This document shows, in pieces, positions 7,595-14,945 of a DNA stretch of 19,240 nucleotides. The notes below the pieces were generated by a model. That model was not told the DNA's origin and ran no database searches. It saw only the letters and a program-made list of their open reading frames with translations. The DNA comes from Gallionella sp. UBA6045. Lineage in GTDB: Bacteria; Pseudomonadota; Gammaproteobacteria; Burkholderiales; Gallionellaceae. A program made the translations under genes and the position numbers. Numbering within the stretch: the stretch's first letter is position 1; each line of letters starts with the position of its first letter. The DNA is taken from positions 1 through 19,240 of the forward strand of contig DIYV01000183.1 of the NCBI GenBank assembly GCA_002429165.1. The letters run 5' to 3'.

Positions 7595-7628
7595 TGAAAC
7601 ACCTGTAACAATTTGAGACAGTTGAACA
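7595..7628 (+). promoter_or_regulatory. Phased TGnnACA heptamer array, candidate activator binding sites
   Basis: Three direct copies of TGnnACA start at 7595 (TGAAACA), 7604 (TGTAACA) and 7614 (TGAGACA), and a degenerate TGAACAC starts at 7623. The 9-10 nt spacing places them on nearly the same face of the helix. They lie about 115-150 bp upstream of the predicted dehydrogenase start site, a normal distance for sigma-54 enhancer sites, and just upstream of the regulator's own candidate promoter. Confidence 0.45.
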
Positions 7629-7635
7629 CGGCTCC

Positions 7636-7652
7636 TTGGTGAAACTATTGCA
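7636..7652 (+). promoter_or_regulatory. Candidate sigma-54 promoter of the activator gene
   Basis: TTGGTGAAACTATTGCA has GG and GC exactly 10 nt apart and a full TTGCA -12 box; the -24 box is weaker (TTGGT then divergent). Transcription would begin near 7664, 55 nt before the regulator ATG. If real, the activator could control its own gene. A sigma-70 promoter using TTGCAT (7648) and TAATAC (7670) at 16-nt spacing is an equally possible reading of the same bases, but both boxes are poor. Confidence 0.3.
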
Positions 7653-7718
7653 TAACATTGCCATCAACCTAATACTTCGGGTAATCAGCAGTAAGTCATC
7701 TGGGAGATAGAGGTATCT

Positions 7719-9659
7719 ATGTCAACATCTGCTTTAGCTTTGCGTCATGCGCGTTCTCATCTGTTGGAATACGGCGACTGTCCTTCCGGCACCATAGATG
7801 AACGGGTTGCCCGCTCGTGGCGGCGTAGTCTGGCTGCGGGACTCCTTCCCACCGGGCGACTGGTAGAAGGCGATCACTCCAGCGGCAGCAATCTGCGTCA
7901 TGCCCTTGCTTGTAATCACAATCTGTTGGCATATGCTCGTCCCGTGATGGAATATCTTTTTGATCAGGTGAGGCACAGCCACAGCATGGTGATTCTCGCC
8001 GACCAGCAAGCTACACTGATGCACACTATCGGAGATGTAGATTTTCTCAGCAAGGCCGAACGCGTGGCACTTTCCTCCGGTTCATCCTGGCAGGAACAAT
8101 ACCGCGGCACCAATGCCATAGGCACGGCACTGGCTGACGCCTGTAGCGTCGAGATACATGGTGCCGAACATTTCCTGGAACGTAACGGATTTCTCACTTG
8201 CGCGGCTGCTCCCATCATGGCAGCAGATGGCACATTGATGGGTGTCATTGATATATCCGGTGACCAGCGCAGCCGCCATCCGCACACCTTGGGTCTGGTC
8301 AGCATGGCCGCACGCATGATCGAGAACAACCTCGTCATGGAGAGTTGCCGTCGTCACATTCGCCTGAATCTGCACAAGTATCCAGAAGGAATAGGTTCCG
8401 TGGCCGAAGGTATCATCGCGTTGTCGGAAGATGGCTGGATCGTCGGTGCCAACCGCAACGGTCTGGCCATGCTCAACCTGTCGCCTCCCGACCTCGGTGC
8501 GACTCCGATCAGCCGGGTGTTGGACATTCGGCTCGACGCATTGCTCGCGAGCAACAAACGCCAGTCAGGCCAACCAACTCAAGTACATCTGCACAATGGC
8601 ACTGTTATGTTTGTCCAGGTGCACTCCGAATCATCCGCGCTCTCGATTCCACCGTCACCTCCTGCGCCGACAGTTGCGTTCGAGGATGCACTCGCCAGTC
8701 TCGACCTCGGCGACCCGTTGTGGCGCAGCGCCACCAATAAAGCCCGGCGTGTGGCGGGGAAACCGATTCCGTTGCTGATTCATGGAGAATCGGGTGTTGG
8801 CAAGGAACTCTTCGCCCGGGCTGTGCATGATAGCGGACCGCGTCGCGATGGCCCATTCGTCGCTATCAACTGTGCCGCGTTACCGGAAAATCTGATCGAG
8901 GCTGAATTGTTCGGCTATTCGCCTGGTGCCTTTACAGGCGCGCGCCGAGAAGGTTGTCTGGGCAGATTGCGCGAAGCCCACGGGGGTACACTGTTTTTGG
9001 ATGAGATCGGCGATATGCCGCTAGCCATGCAAGCCCGTTTGCTGCGCGTACTTCAAGAACGACAAGTCTCCCCGCTTGGCGGTGGCAAAACCGTCGATGT
9101 CGATTTTGCGCTGATCTGCGCCTCCCACCGCAAACTGCGGGAAGAAGCCGATAAGGGAATTTTCCGCAGCGATTTGTATTACCGCATCAACGGCCTTACG
9201 CTGAACCTGCCGGCCTTGCGTGAGCGCAGTGATTTTCAGGCACTGACCGAACGTATGCTGTCCGACCTCAACCCGGGACGATATGTCTACCTGAGTCCCA
9301 GTCTGCTGGTGCATCTGAGCCACCATCCGTGGCCCGGCAATATCCGCCAATACTCCAGCGTATTGCGAACCGCGAGCGCGATGCTGAATTTGGATGAGAA
9401 CTGTATCGACCGGCCGCAATTGCCGGATGACCTGCTTGAAGAACTCACAGCGCTAGCGCAACCAAGCTCGCCGACAAGTGCAGGCAACGGACCACAAAAC
9501 CTCAAAGAACTTTCCCGCACTGCCATCCAGCAGGCCCTGGAAAACAGCCACGGCAACATCTCCGCAGCAGCGCGGCATCTCGGTATCAGCCGCCAGACGC
9601 TATATCGCAAGATTGAACTTTCCCGGAAAAGCCGCCTGCCAAGGGTAAGAACGAAATGA
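7719..9659 (+). CDS. AcoR-family sigma-54-dependent transcriptional activator
   Basis: This 646-residue enhancer-binding protein activates sigma-54 promoters by ATP hydrolysis. An N-terminal sensor region with a GAF-like part (about residues 60-210) begins with the RSWRRSLAAGL segment typical of AcoR relatives. A linker/PAS-like part spans about 220-300. The AAA+ domain (about 325-560) has Walker A GESGVGKE at 356-363, the sigma-54 contact loop GAFTGA at 403-408, Walker B GTLFLDEIG at 423-431 and WPGNIRQ at 538-544. A Fis-type helix-turn-helix lies at about 599-632 (NISAAARHLGISRQTLYRK). There is no phosphoacceptor receiver domain, so a small ligand such as an aldehyde or alcohol is probably sensed by the N-terminal domain. 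The divergent aldehyde dehydrogenase–DUF779 operon is the likely target. The start has a modest AGAGGT upstream. Confidence 0.92.
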   Translation: MSTSALALRHARSHLLEYGDCPSGTIDERVARSWRRSLAAGLLPTGRLVEGDHSSGSNLRHALACNHNLLAYARPVMEYLFDQVRHSHSMVILADQQATLMHTIGDVDFLSKAERVALSSGSSWQEQYRGTNAIGTALADACSVEIHGAEHFLERNGFLTCAAAPIMAADGTLMGVIDISGDQRSRHPHTLGLVSMAARMIENNLVMESCRRHIRLNLHKYPEGIGSVAEGIIALSEDGWIVGANRNGLAMLNLSPPDLGATPISRVLDIRLDALLASNKRQSGQPTQVHLHNGTVMFVQVHSESSALSIPPSPPAPTVAFEDALASLDLGDPLWRSATNKARRVAGKPIPLLIHGESGVGKELFARAVHDSGPRRDGPFVAINCAALPENLIEAELFGYSPGAFTGARREGCLGRLREAHGGTLFLDEIGDMPLAMQARLLRVLQERQVSPLGGGKTVDVDFALICASHRKLREEADKGIFRSDLYYRINGLTLNLPALRERSDFQALTERMLSDLNPGRYVYLSPSLLVHLSHHPWPGNIRQYSSVLRTASAMLNLDENCIDRPQLPDDLLEELTALAQPSSPTSAGNGPQNLKELSRTAIQQALENSHGNISAAARHLGISRQTLYRKIELSRKSRLPRVRTK

Positions 9660-9753
9660 AATAATAATTCAGTCAGCTTTTCTTCAAATCAAGATGTGAC
9701 ATTTTGTTTGCCGGAAGCCGGGCATTTGCGAAGGGCGGACATCGGCTGCGGGT

Positions 9754-10620
9754 TCATTGGGCGGTTGCGTCTTGCACCATCTGTTTCTTTGCCTTTTTGG
9801 TCTCATACATATTTTCATCGGCCAAGCGGATTACCCAATCCACATCTTTTGTTCTGCCGATTTTAGTGGACTTTCCAATTGATATCGATATTTGCCAGAA
9901 TTGTTCGTCAAAGGCCTGCTTTGTGGCCGCCTCGATCCGCTTGATCATAACTTCGCAAGATTGCTCATCGGTATCAGGTAGCAACAACACAAACTCATCG
10001 CCACCAAGACGAGCAGTAACATCCACTTTCCTGGAACTGTTCCTTAATATGGATGCTAACATCTTGAGCGCCTCATCCCCGACTTGATGCCCATGGGTAT
10101 CATTCAATGCCTTGAAATGATCAATATCGATGAACAACACGGAATAGGGCCTGCCGGAACGCTCGCTATGCCCCTGTTCGATATCCATCCTGTCCAGTAA
10201 TTCAACGCGATTTGCCAAGCCTGTCAGCATGTCTTTGCGTGCATATTCCCTCTCACGCCATAACTTGATCAAAACTCGTCCAATTACGGTGAAGATCACG
10301 CTGCGAGTAAACGTATTCAAAGCAAACACTATCATCGGGAAGTACGGCCAAGAGATGGCCACCTCTGTCGCGCTCCATATTAACGCAAGCGTTATTCCGA
10401 CAAAGACCGGGGTATTTGAATCGTAGCGGCGATTGGCTCGAATCGAAGTTAAATGCGCCGCTTCGATAACCGGCAAGCAGAACAGCACATCCAGAGAAAT
10501 ATATTGACTAAACTCGGTTGGGAAAAGGCTTACAACAGCATAGTTCAAAAGACTGATGACAAAAACTTCCGCCACAATAAGCACTATGCGGCCATAGTAT
10601 GAAATATTCTGTTCTGGCAT
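9754..10620 (-). CDS. Membrane-anchored diguanylate cyclase (GGDEF)
   Basis: This 288-residue protein makes the second messenger cyclic di-GMP from two GTP at the inner membrane. The N-terminal 120 residues hold about four hydrophobic segments (roughly 11-32, 43-57, 71-90 and 93-115), a sensor region that I cannot assign to a named family. The GGDEF domain starts at DMLTGLANR (130-138) and has FIDIDHFKALND and the intact active site GGDEF at 206-210. The inhibitory I-site RKVD (197-200) is in the correct place, five residues before GGDEF, so product inhibition is expected. There is no EAL domain. The gene is alone, convergent with the sigma-54 activator, with no strong ribosome site. The signal it senses is unknown. 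Confidence 0.92.
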   Translation of the reverse strand: MPEQNISYYGRIVLIVAEVFVISLLNYAVVSLFPTEFSQYISLDVLFCLPVIEAAHLTSIRANRRYDSNTPVFVGITLALIWSATEVAISWPYFPMIVFALNTFTRSVIFTVIGRVLIKLWREREYARKDMLTGLANRVELLDRMDIEQGHSERSGRPYSVLFIDIDHFKALNDTHGHQVGDEALKMLASILRNSSRKVDVTARLGGDEFVLLLPDTDEQSCEVMIKRIEAATKQAFDEQFWQISISIGKSTKIGRTKDVDWVIRLADENMYETKKAKKQMVQDATAQ

Positions 10621-10884
10621 GATTGAAGTAATTTAGGGAAACCGTCCGGCCGTTCACTCAGTAAGCAATTTCAATTGGTTAGGGCTTGCAGACAATTGCT
10701 CTTTTACACGTACCAACAATATCTTGCAATAGAATGTATGTCCGCGTGGTAATTTATCAGCAAAATATTTCTATATTGCCAACTTCGAATTGGAGCAATC
10801 ACGACTCGGTTGCCAGGATATTAAGAACAGTCATGCCATCAGTACATGTATGCTGACCGTATGCAATTGGCACCAAGCAGCACT

Positions 10885-11370
10885 TCATGGCTTCAAGAAG
10901 CGAGGTGCGAAAGCAGTCGGCCGCCTCTTCATGGATAGCGTTAACCGGAAGGTGGCTACCGGATCGTCGCCATGATCCGGGACGGTCGCGATGACGTCAA
11001 CCGCCATTTCGACCCGCTCATCCGATGCCGCAGCTTGTGCGACAAGATTTGAGATTTCCTTACCCTGGCTGCAGCAGAAATCCACGTCTCCTTCGGCGCG
11101 CATGTGAAACTCAGCGCTGAAGTTTCTGAAAATCAGGGATATATTCTCGGGTTGCTGTTTTATCAGATGCATGGCCAGCGCCCCGACAGAACAGTCTGCG
11201 CCAACGCTGAGTGCACCAAAGTACATCGATCCGAGATGGTTTCTGGTTCTTCTCATTAATGGAATTCTGACCACAACCCGTTCGTTCGAAATCTCCATGA
11301 CAGAAGGTTTGACGTAAAGCATCATGGGAATCCTGGTGAACCCGAACAGGCGCAACCCTAAAGTAGCCAA
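10885..11370 (-). CDS. DUF4442 hotdog-fold protein (thioesterase-like)
   Basis: This protein of up to 161 residues resembles DUF4442 members of the hotdog thioesterase superfamily: GLRLFGFTRIPMMLYVKPSV at the N-terminus, VVVRIPLMRRTRNHLGSMYFGALSVGADC in the middle, and a C-terminal core strand with VATFRLTLSMKRR. Substrate is unknown; acyl-CoA thioesters would be expected from the superfamily. The start is uncertain. TTG at 11370 keeps the whole conserved N-terminus but has AAGG only 2 nt away. ATG at 11325 has AGGA at a better distance but cuts into the conserved region. The frame stays open and protein-like upstream to 11443 (with FVRTAIKNWARKLLSEKA) without an ATG, GTG or TTG, so a start codon there may have been lost or be non-standard. 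Confidence 0.8.
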   Translation of the reverse strand: MATLGLRLFGFTRIPMMLYVKPSVMEISNERVVVRIPLMRRTRNHLGSMYFGALSVGADCSVGALAMHLIKQQPENISLIFRNFSAEFHMRAEGDVDFCCSQGKEISNLVAQAAASDERVEMAVDVIATVPDHGDDPVATFRLTLSMKRRPTAFAPRFLKP

Positions 11371-11636
11371 CGCCTTCTCGGAGAGTAATTTTCGAGCCCA
11401 GTTTTTGATGGCAGTCCTGACGAAACTTTGGAAAAAATATTTTTACTGCCGCATCGTGCAGATAATCAAATGGAATATCAAGTTATTTATCTGCGCTGGC
11501 TTACACCTGGCATCCATACTCGAAATTCTCGCTATGGCAGGCCCGCAAGCGCCTTGCTCCCTGTGCAAGCTGCGCAACGCCAGCGTAGTGTGCTATCTTT
11601 CGTCCCACTTAAATCGACTAAGCTATTGCTGATGCC

Positions 11637-12644
11637 ATGAGTTTTTTTGCCTTGATTGCCGCGCTGTTACTGGAACAGCTCCAACCGCTCTCTTCGCGTA
11701 AGTACCTGTATGGCTGGTTGTCCGGCTACGTTCTGTTTTTTCAGCATCACTTCAACGCCGGGCAGCACAAACACGGCAAGATCGCCTGGCTGGTCGCGGT
11801 GTTGCCGCTGTTGGCGGTTGTTATGGCGGTATATTGGTTGCTGTATCGTGTGCATCCGATATTGGCTTGGGCGTTCAACGTGCTGGTGTTGTATCTCACC
11901 ATGGGCTTTCGCCAGTTCAGCCATTATTTCACCGACATTCATCTGGCATTGCGGGCGGACCGGTTGGACGGGGCGCGCAGCCTGCTGTCCAGTTGGCGCG
12001 GCATGCCCTCGCACGAGTTGAATGCCGAAGAAGTGGCGCGCGTCACGATCGAGCAGGCGCTGATCGCATCACAGCGCAACGTGTTCGGCGTGATCGTGTG
12101 GTTCGTGTTGTTCAGTGTGCTGGGCCTGGGCGGGGCGGCGGGCGCGTTGCTGTATCGCCTGGGACAATTCCTGCGCGCGCATTGGAGCGACGAGGACAGC
12201 AGGGTGGAGGGCAGCCCCCTGGCGGGTGAATCCTCTCCGGTAGACTCCTGCGAAAGTGATCTGGTTGAGCCGGAGCCGGGTGAATTTGGCGGCTTCGCGC
12301 GAACGGCGTTCTACATATTGGAATGGTTGCCGGTTCGTTTGACCGCGATGACCTTTGCCATCGTCGGGAATTTTGAAGACACCATTCATTGCTGGCGCTT
12401 CCAGGCGTCAAATTGGCCTGACAGCGAAGCGGGCATATTGTTGGCCTGCGGTGCAGGCGCATTGGGCGTGCGTCTGGGCATGCCAATACCTCAAGGTGGC
12501 GAGTTGCTGGACAGGGCAGAATTGGGTACGGGTGACGATGCCGATCCCAATTCCATGCAAAGAGCCGTCGGACTGGTATGGCGTTCGGTGGTGCTTTGGC
12601 TGATCATGCTGCTTCTGCTGTCGCTGGCTAGTTTGCTGGGTTAG
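11637..12644 (+). CDS. CobD/CbiB-family integral membrane protein
   Basis: This 335-residue membrane protein is a distant member of the CobD/CbiB family (adenosylcobinamide-phosphate synthase in B12 synthesis). The signature region is recognisable: EVARVTIEQALIASQRN (about 131-147) followed by a membrane helix and AAGALLYRLGQF, matching the RATVE…N…PGALLYR core of CbiB. Hydrophobic segments are near 1-15, 49-70, 73-91, 148-175 and 318-335. The catalytic-type motifs of true CbiB are only partly kept, an acidic insert (about 185-220) is present, and no cobalamin genes are near, so this is more likely the uncharacterised betaproteobacterial paralogue than a working B12 enzyme. The ATG at 11637 has only a weak ribosome site. 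A very strong terminator follows 77 nt after the stop. Confidence 0.75.
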   Translation: MSFFALIAALLLEQLQPLSSRKYLYGWLSGYVLFFQHHFNAGQHKHGKIAWLVAVLPLLAVVMAVYWLLYRVHPILAWAFNVLVLYLTMGFRQFSHYFTDIHLALRADRLDGARSLLSSWRGMPSHELNAEEVARVTIEQALIASQRNVFGVIVWFVLFSVLGLGGAAGALLYRLGQFLRAHWSDEDSRVEGSPLAGESSPVDSCESDLVEPEPGEFGGFARTAFYILEWLPVRLTAMTFAIVGNFEDTIHCWRFQASNWPDSEAGILLACGAGALGVRLGMPIPQGGELLDRAELGTGDDADPNSMQRAVGLVWRSVVLWLIMLLLLSLASLLG

Positions 12645-12721
12645 CCGGGCGCAAGTGCTGGATTCTTACCCGTCATCTGGGCTTGCGCGGATATTCTGAA
12701 ATTGATGGACTGCATTAACTG

Positions 12722-12790
12722 AAACAACGGGCAGCAAAACAAAAGGGCGGTTAATTCCGCCCTTTCGTTTTGCTGCCCGTTGTTTTCTTT
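12722..12790 (+). terminator. Strong Rho-independent terminator
   Basis: Arms of 29 nt at 12722-12750 and 12757-12785 pair with a single A-C mismatch (12741 with 12766) around the 6-nt loop TTAATT. The stem includes a GGGCGG/CCGCCC top and is followed by TTTTCTTTT on the + strand. It ends transcription of the CobD-like gene. It lies between two convergent genes and the stem's own A/T-rich base could also act on - strand transcripts, though the T-run there is short. Confidence 0.92.
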
Positions 12791-12820
12791 TGTCTCCAGG
12801 CAACGCTGGGCAACTGCAAG

Positions 12821-13051
12821 CTATATGCTGGAAGCGATAGCTGCTATCGTCACCGATAACGCGCTAAGCCAGCCGAGTTCACCGATGAACTTGGTATCAT
12901 CTTCAGACAGCTTTTCATGGTTTTTGATTTTGGTATTGATACGTTCCAATTCGGATTGCAATTCTTTCAGGTTTTTTTGTTGAGCTTGCAATTCTTTCAG
13001 TTTTTCTTGTTGCACGATTCTTAAGTTCGTAGTGTCCAAATGTTCTTCCAT
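12821..13051 (-). CDS. Small coiled-coil protein with hydrophobic C-terminus
   Basis: I do not recognise this 76-residue protein. Residues about 10-50 form a clear coiled-coil rich in Leu, Gln, Lys and Glu, containing a 10-residue tandem repeat (KLKELQAQQK then NLKELQSELE). The last 20 residues (GWLSALSVTIAAIASSI) form a single hydrophobic helix reaching the C-terminus, as in a tail-anchored membrane protein. ATG at 13051 is chosen because AGGAGAG lies upstream; the open frame to 13111 is less likely to be translated. It is a single-gene unit convergent with the CobD-like gene, sharing the terminator at 12722-12785. Lpp-like or phage Rz-like small coiled coils would be alternatives, but there is no lipobox or signal peptide. 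Confidence 0.68.
   Translation of the reverse strand: MEEHLDTTNLRIVQQEKLKELQAQQKNLKELQSELERINTKIKNHEKLSEDDTKFIGELGWLSALSVTIAAIASSI
12956..13015 (-). repeat. Two-copy 30-bp tandem repeat inside the coiled-coil gene
   Basis: TTGCAATTCTTTCAG occurs at 12956-12970 and again at 12986-13000, each followed by a similar T-rich 15-mer (11 of 15 identical). The 30-bp period is in frame and encodes the two 10-residue LKELQ units of the coiled coil, so the copy number could vary without breaking the gene. Confidence 0.8.
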
Positions 13052-13400
13052 GATAGCTCTCTCCTGAAGAAGTTTATTTATAAAGAAAAAGTAACTACGC
13101 CTGCTATTCAAATAATACTACAACGTAGGAACGTTACAAAAGCGAATAGTTTCATAAAATGCATGATTTTGTGCATCTCCCCATTTGGGGATTCATCAAC
13201 AGGATACAAGATTGCTTCGGGATATGCATCACGACTTAATCCCGACTGAATTAATGTGTCTTGTTCATGCAATCAATGCATGCCGGGCCAGGTACCGGAT
13301 TCCTGAACCGGCATCGCAGCATCCGGGCATTCCATCTTGGCTTCTTGTCCCCGGCTGTTTGAGCAACAAGTTGCTGCGATGCTGCCGTACAATCCCGTAT
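13052..13400. other. Divergent intergenic region upstream of srkA
   Basis: No gene is supported; an open frame from 13185 joins srkA but its first 72 codons look like non-coding sequence. The region holds the perfect palindrome TCCCCA-TT-TGGGGA at 13178-13191, three ATGCAT palindromes (13159, 13224, 13276) and AGCAAC-AA-GTTGCT at 13362-13375. The promoters of the coiled-coil gene and of srkA must lie here; a TACAAT at 13388-13393 directly before the srkA ATG would suit a nearly leaderless transcript, but no matching -35 was found. Confidence 0.4.
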
Positions 13401-14378
13401 ATGCAAATACAGCCATTTACCGCGCTCACCCCCGATGTCGTGCTTGACGCTTTGGGCGGCATCGGCTTGCAGGGCGACGGCCGGCTGCTTGCACTGAACA
13501 GCTATGAGAACCGCGTCTATCAGGTGGGCATCGAAGACGGCCCACCATTGATCGCCAAGTTTTATCGACCCGAGCGCTGGTCCGATGCGGAAATTCTTGA
13601 AGAGCATGCGTTTGTTGCGGCGCTTGCCGAGCGCGAAATTCCTGTAGTGCCCGCACTTGAAATCAGCGGCCACACGCTGCATGCGTTCAACGGATTCAGG
13701 TTTTCCGTGTTCACCAGGCATGGCGGCCGTGCGCCGGAGCTGGATGATTCCAACACGCTGGAATGGATGGGGCGTTTCATCGGCCGCATCCACGCGGTCG
13801 GCGCGCTGGAGCCATACCGGCATCGCCCGACGCTGGATATCGAGAGCTTCGGTGTGGAGACTAGCGCTTATCTGCTGGCTCACGATTTCATACCGGCAGA
13901 GTTGGCAGAGGTCTATCGAGGCGTGGTTGAGCTGGCACTGGATGGTGTACGGCGCTGTTACGATCGTGCCGGTGCCGTAAAAAAATTGCGCCTGCATGGT
14001 GACTGCCACGTCGGTAATGTGCTGTGGACCGATGCCGGGCCGCACTTCGTGGATTTCGACGACAGCCGCATGGGGCCGGCGATACAGGATCTGTGGATGC
14101 TGCTGTCCGGCGAGCGCGCCGAGATGACGCGGCAGCTCTCAGACCTGCTGGCGGGTTACGAGGATTTTTACGATTTCCAACCGCGCGAGTTGCACCTGGT
14201 CGAAGCGCTGCGCACTTTGCGCCTGATCCATTACGCTGCATGGATCGCGCGGCGCTGGGATGATCCTGCTTTTACCGTCGCCTTTCCCTGGTTCAATACG
14301 CAACGCTACTGGCAGGACCGCATCCTGGAATTGCGCGAGCAGATTGCATTGATGGACGAGCAGCCCTTGTCTATTTAG
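13401..14378 (+). CDS. srkA: Stress-response Ser/Thr protein kinase SrkA (YihE/RdoA)
   Basis: This 325-residue aminoglycoside-phosphotransferase-fold kinase matches E. coli SrkA/YihE (328 residues) throughout, including LNSYENRVYQ (32-41), the IAKFYRPERW segment with Lys53, EEHAF (68-71 region), the catalytic loop LHGDCHVGNVLW (Asp201, Asn206), metal-binding FVDFDDS (Asp218) and GPAIQDLWMLL. SrkA phosphorylates serine/threonine residues in proteins and protects against stress-induced death in E. coli; its substrates are poorly known. ATG at 13401 is chosen because the family's N-terminus begins there; no Shine-Dalgarno is visible. The downstream DUF1415 gene starts 11 nt after the stop, so they are probably co-transcribed. 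Confidence 0.93.
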   Translation: MQIQPFTALTPDVVLDALGGIGLQGDGRLLALNSYENRVYQVGIEDGPPLIAKFYRPERWSDAEILEEHAFVAALAEREIPVVPALEISGHTLHAFNGFRFSVFTRHGGRAPELDDSNTLEWMGRFIGRIHAVGALEPYRHRPTLDIESFGVETSAYLLAHDFIPAELAEVYRGVVELALDGVRRCYDRAGAVKKLRLHGDCHVGNVLWTDAGPHFVDFDDSRMGPAIQDLWMLLSGERAEMTRQLSDLLAGYEDFYDFQPRELHLVEALRTLRLIHYAAWIARRWDDPAFTVAFPWFNTQRYWQDRILELREQIALMDEQPLSI

Positions 14379-14389
14379 GAACGAACCGA

Positions 14390-14941
14390 ATGACCAACGA
14401 AACCGAAACCATCATCGCCGCAACGCAACGCTGGCTGGAGCAAGCCGTCATCGGCCTCAACCTGTGCCCGTTCGCCAAGGCCGTGCACGTCAAGAAACAG
14501 ATACGCTATGTGGTCAGTGCGGCGACGACGCCGGAGGCATTGCTCGAAGAACTGATGGACGAGTTGCGCACGCTGCAGGATGCCGATCCCGACAAGATCG
14601 ACACCACGCTGCTGATCCATCCCTATGTGCTCACCAATTTTCTCGACTTCAATGATTTTCTGGACACGGTCGATATCGCCGTGGCGGAGCCGGAATTCAA
14701 CGACGAGTTCCAGGTTGCCAGCCTGCATCCGCAGTATCAATTCGCCGGCACAGCACCGGACGACATCGAGAATTACACCAACCGTTCGCCTTACCCCACG
14801 CTGCACCTGCTGCGCGAAGCAAGCGTGGATCGCGCCGTGGCAGCCTTTCCGGATGCGGATCGGATCGTCGACAATAATATCGAGACGCTGAAGAAGCTGG
14901 GGCTTGACGGGTGGAAGCGGTTGGGGCTGGATAAATACTGA
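14390..14941 (+). CDS. DUF1415 family protein
   Basis: This 183-residue protein is a full-length DUF1415 member, recognised from TQRWLEQAVIGLNLCPFAKAVHVKKQIRYVVS at the N-terminus, LLIHPYVLTNFLDFNDFLD in the middle and the FQVASLHPQYQFAGT…NYTNRSPYPTLHLLREAS stretch. The function is unknown. The invariant LCPFAK cysteine and the conserved His/Asp residues suggest an enzyme active site or metal site, which is inference only. AGGAACG precedes the ATG. Its stop lies 4 nt from the convergent rsgA stop, with no room for a terminator between them. No signal peptide or membrane helix is seen. Confidence 0.9.
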   Translation: MTNETETIIAATQRWLEQAVIGLNLCPFAKAVHVKKQIRYVVSAATTPEALLEELMDELRTLQDADPDKIDTTLLIHPYVLTNFLDFNDFLDTVDIAVAEPEFNDEFQVASLHPQYQFAGTAPDDIENYTNRSPYPTLHLLREASVDRAVAAFPDADRIVDNNIETLKKLGLDGWKRLGLDKY

Positions 14942-14945
14942 GACG

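Noticed and set aside
13159..13281. Three ATGCAT palindromes before srkA
   Set aside because: The 6-mers are short and irregularly spaced (65 and 52 nt), so chance is a sufficient explanation.
13185..13400. N-terminal extension of srkA
   Set aside because: The family N-terminus aligns from ATG 13401 and the extra 72 codons have no family resemblance and lie in sequence with intergenic character.
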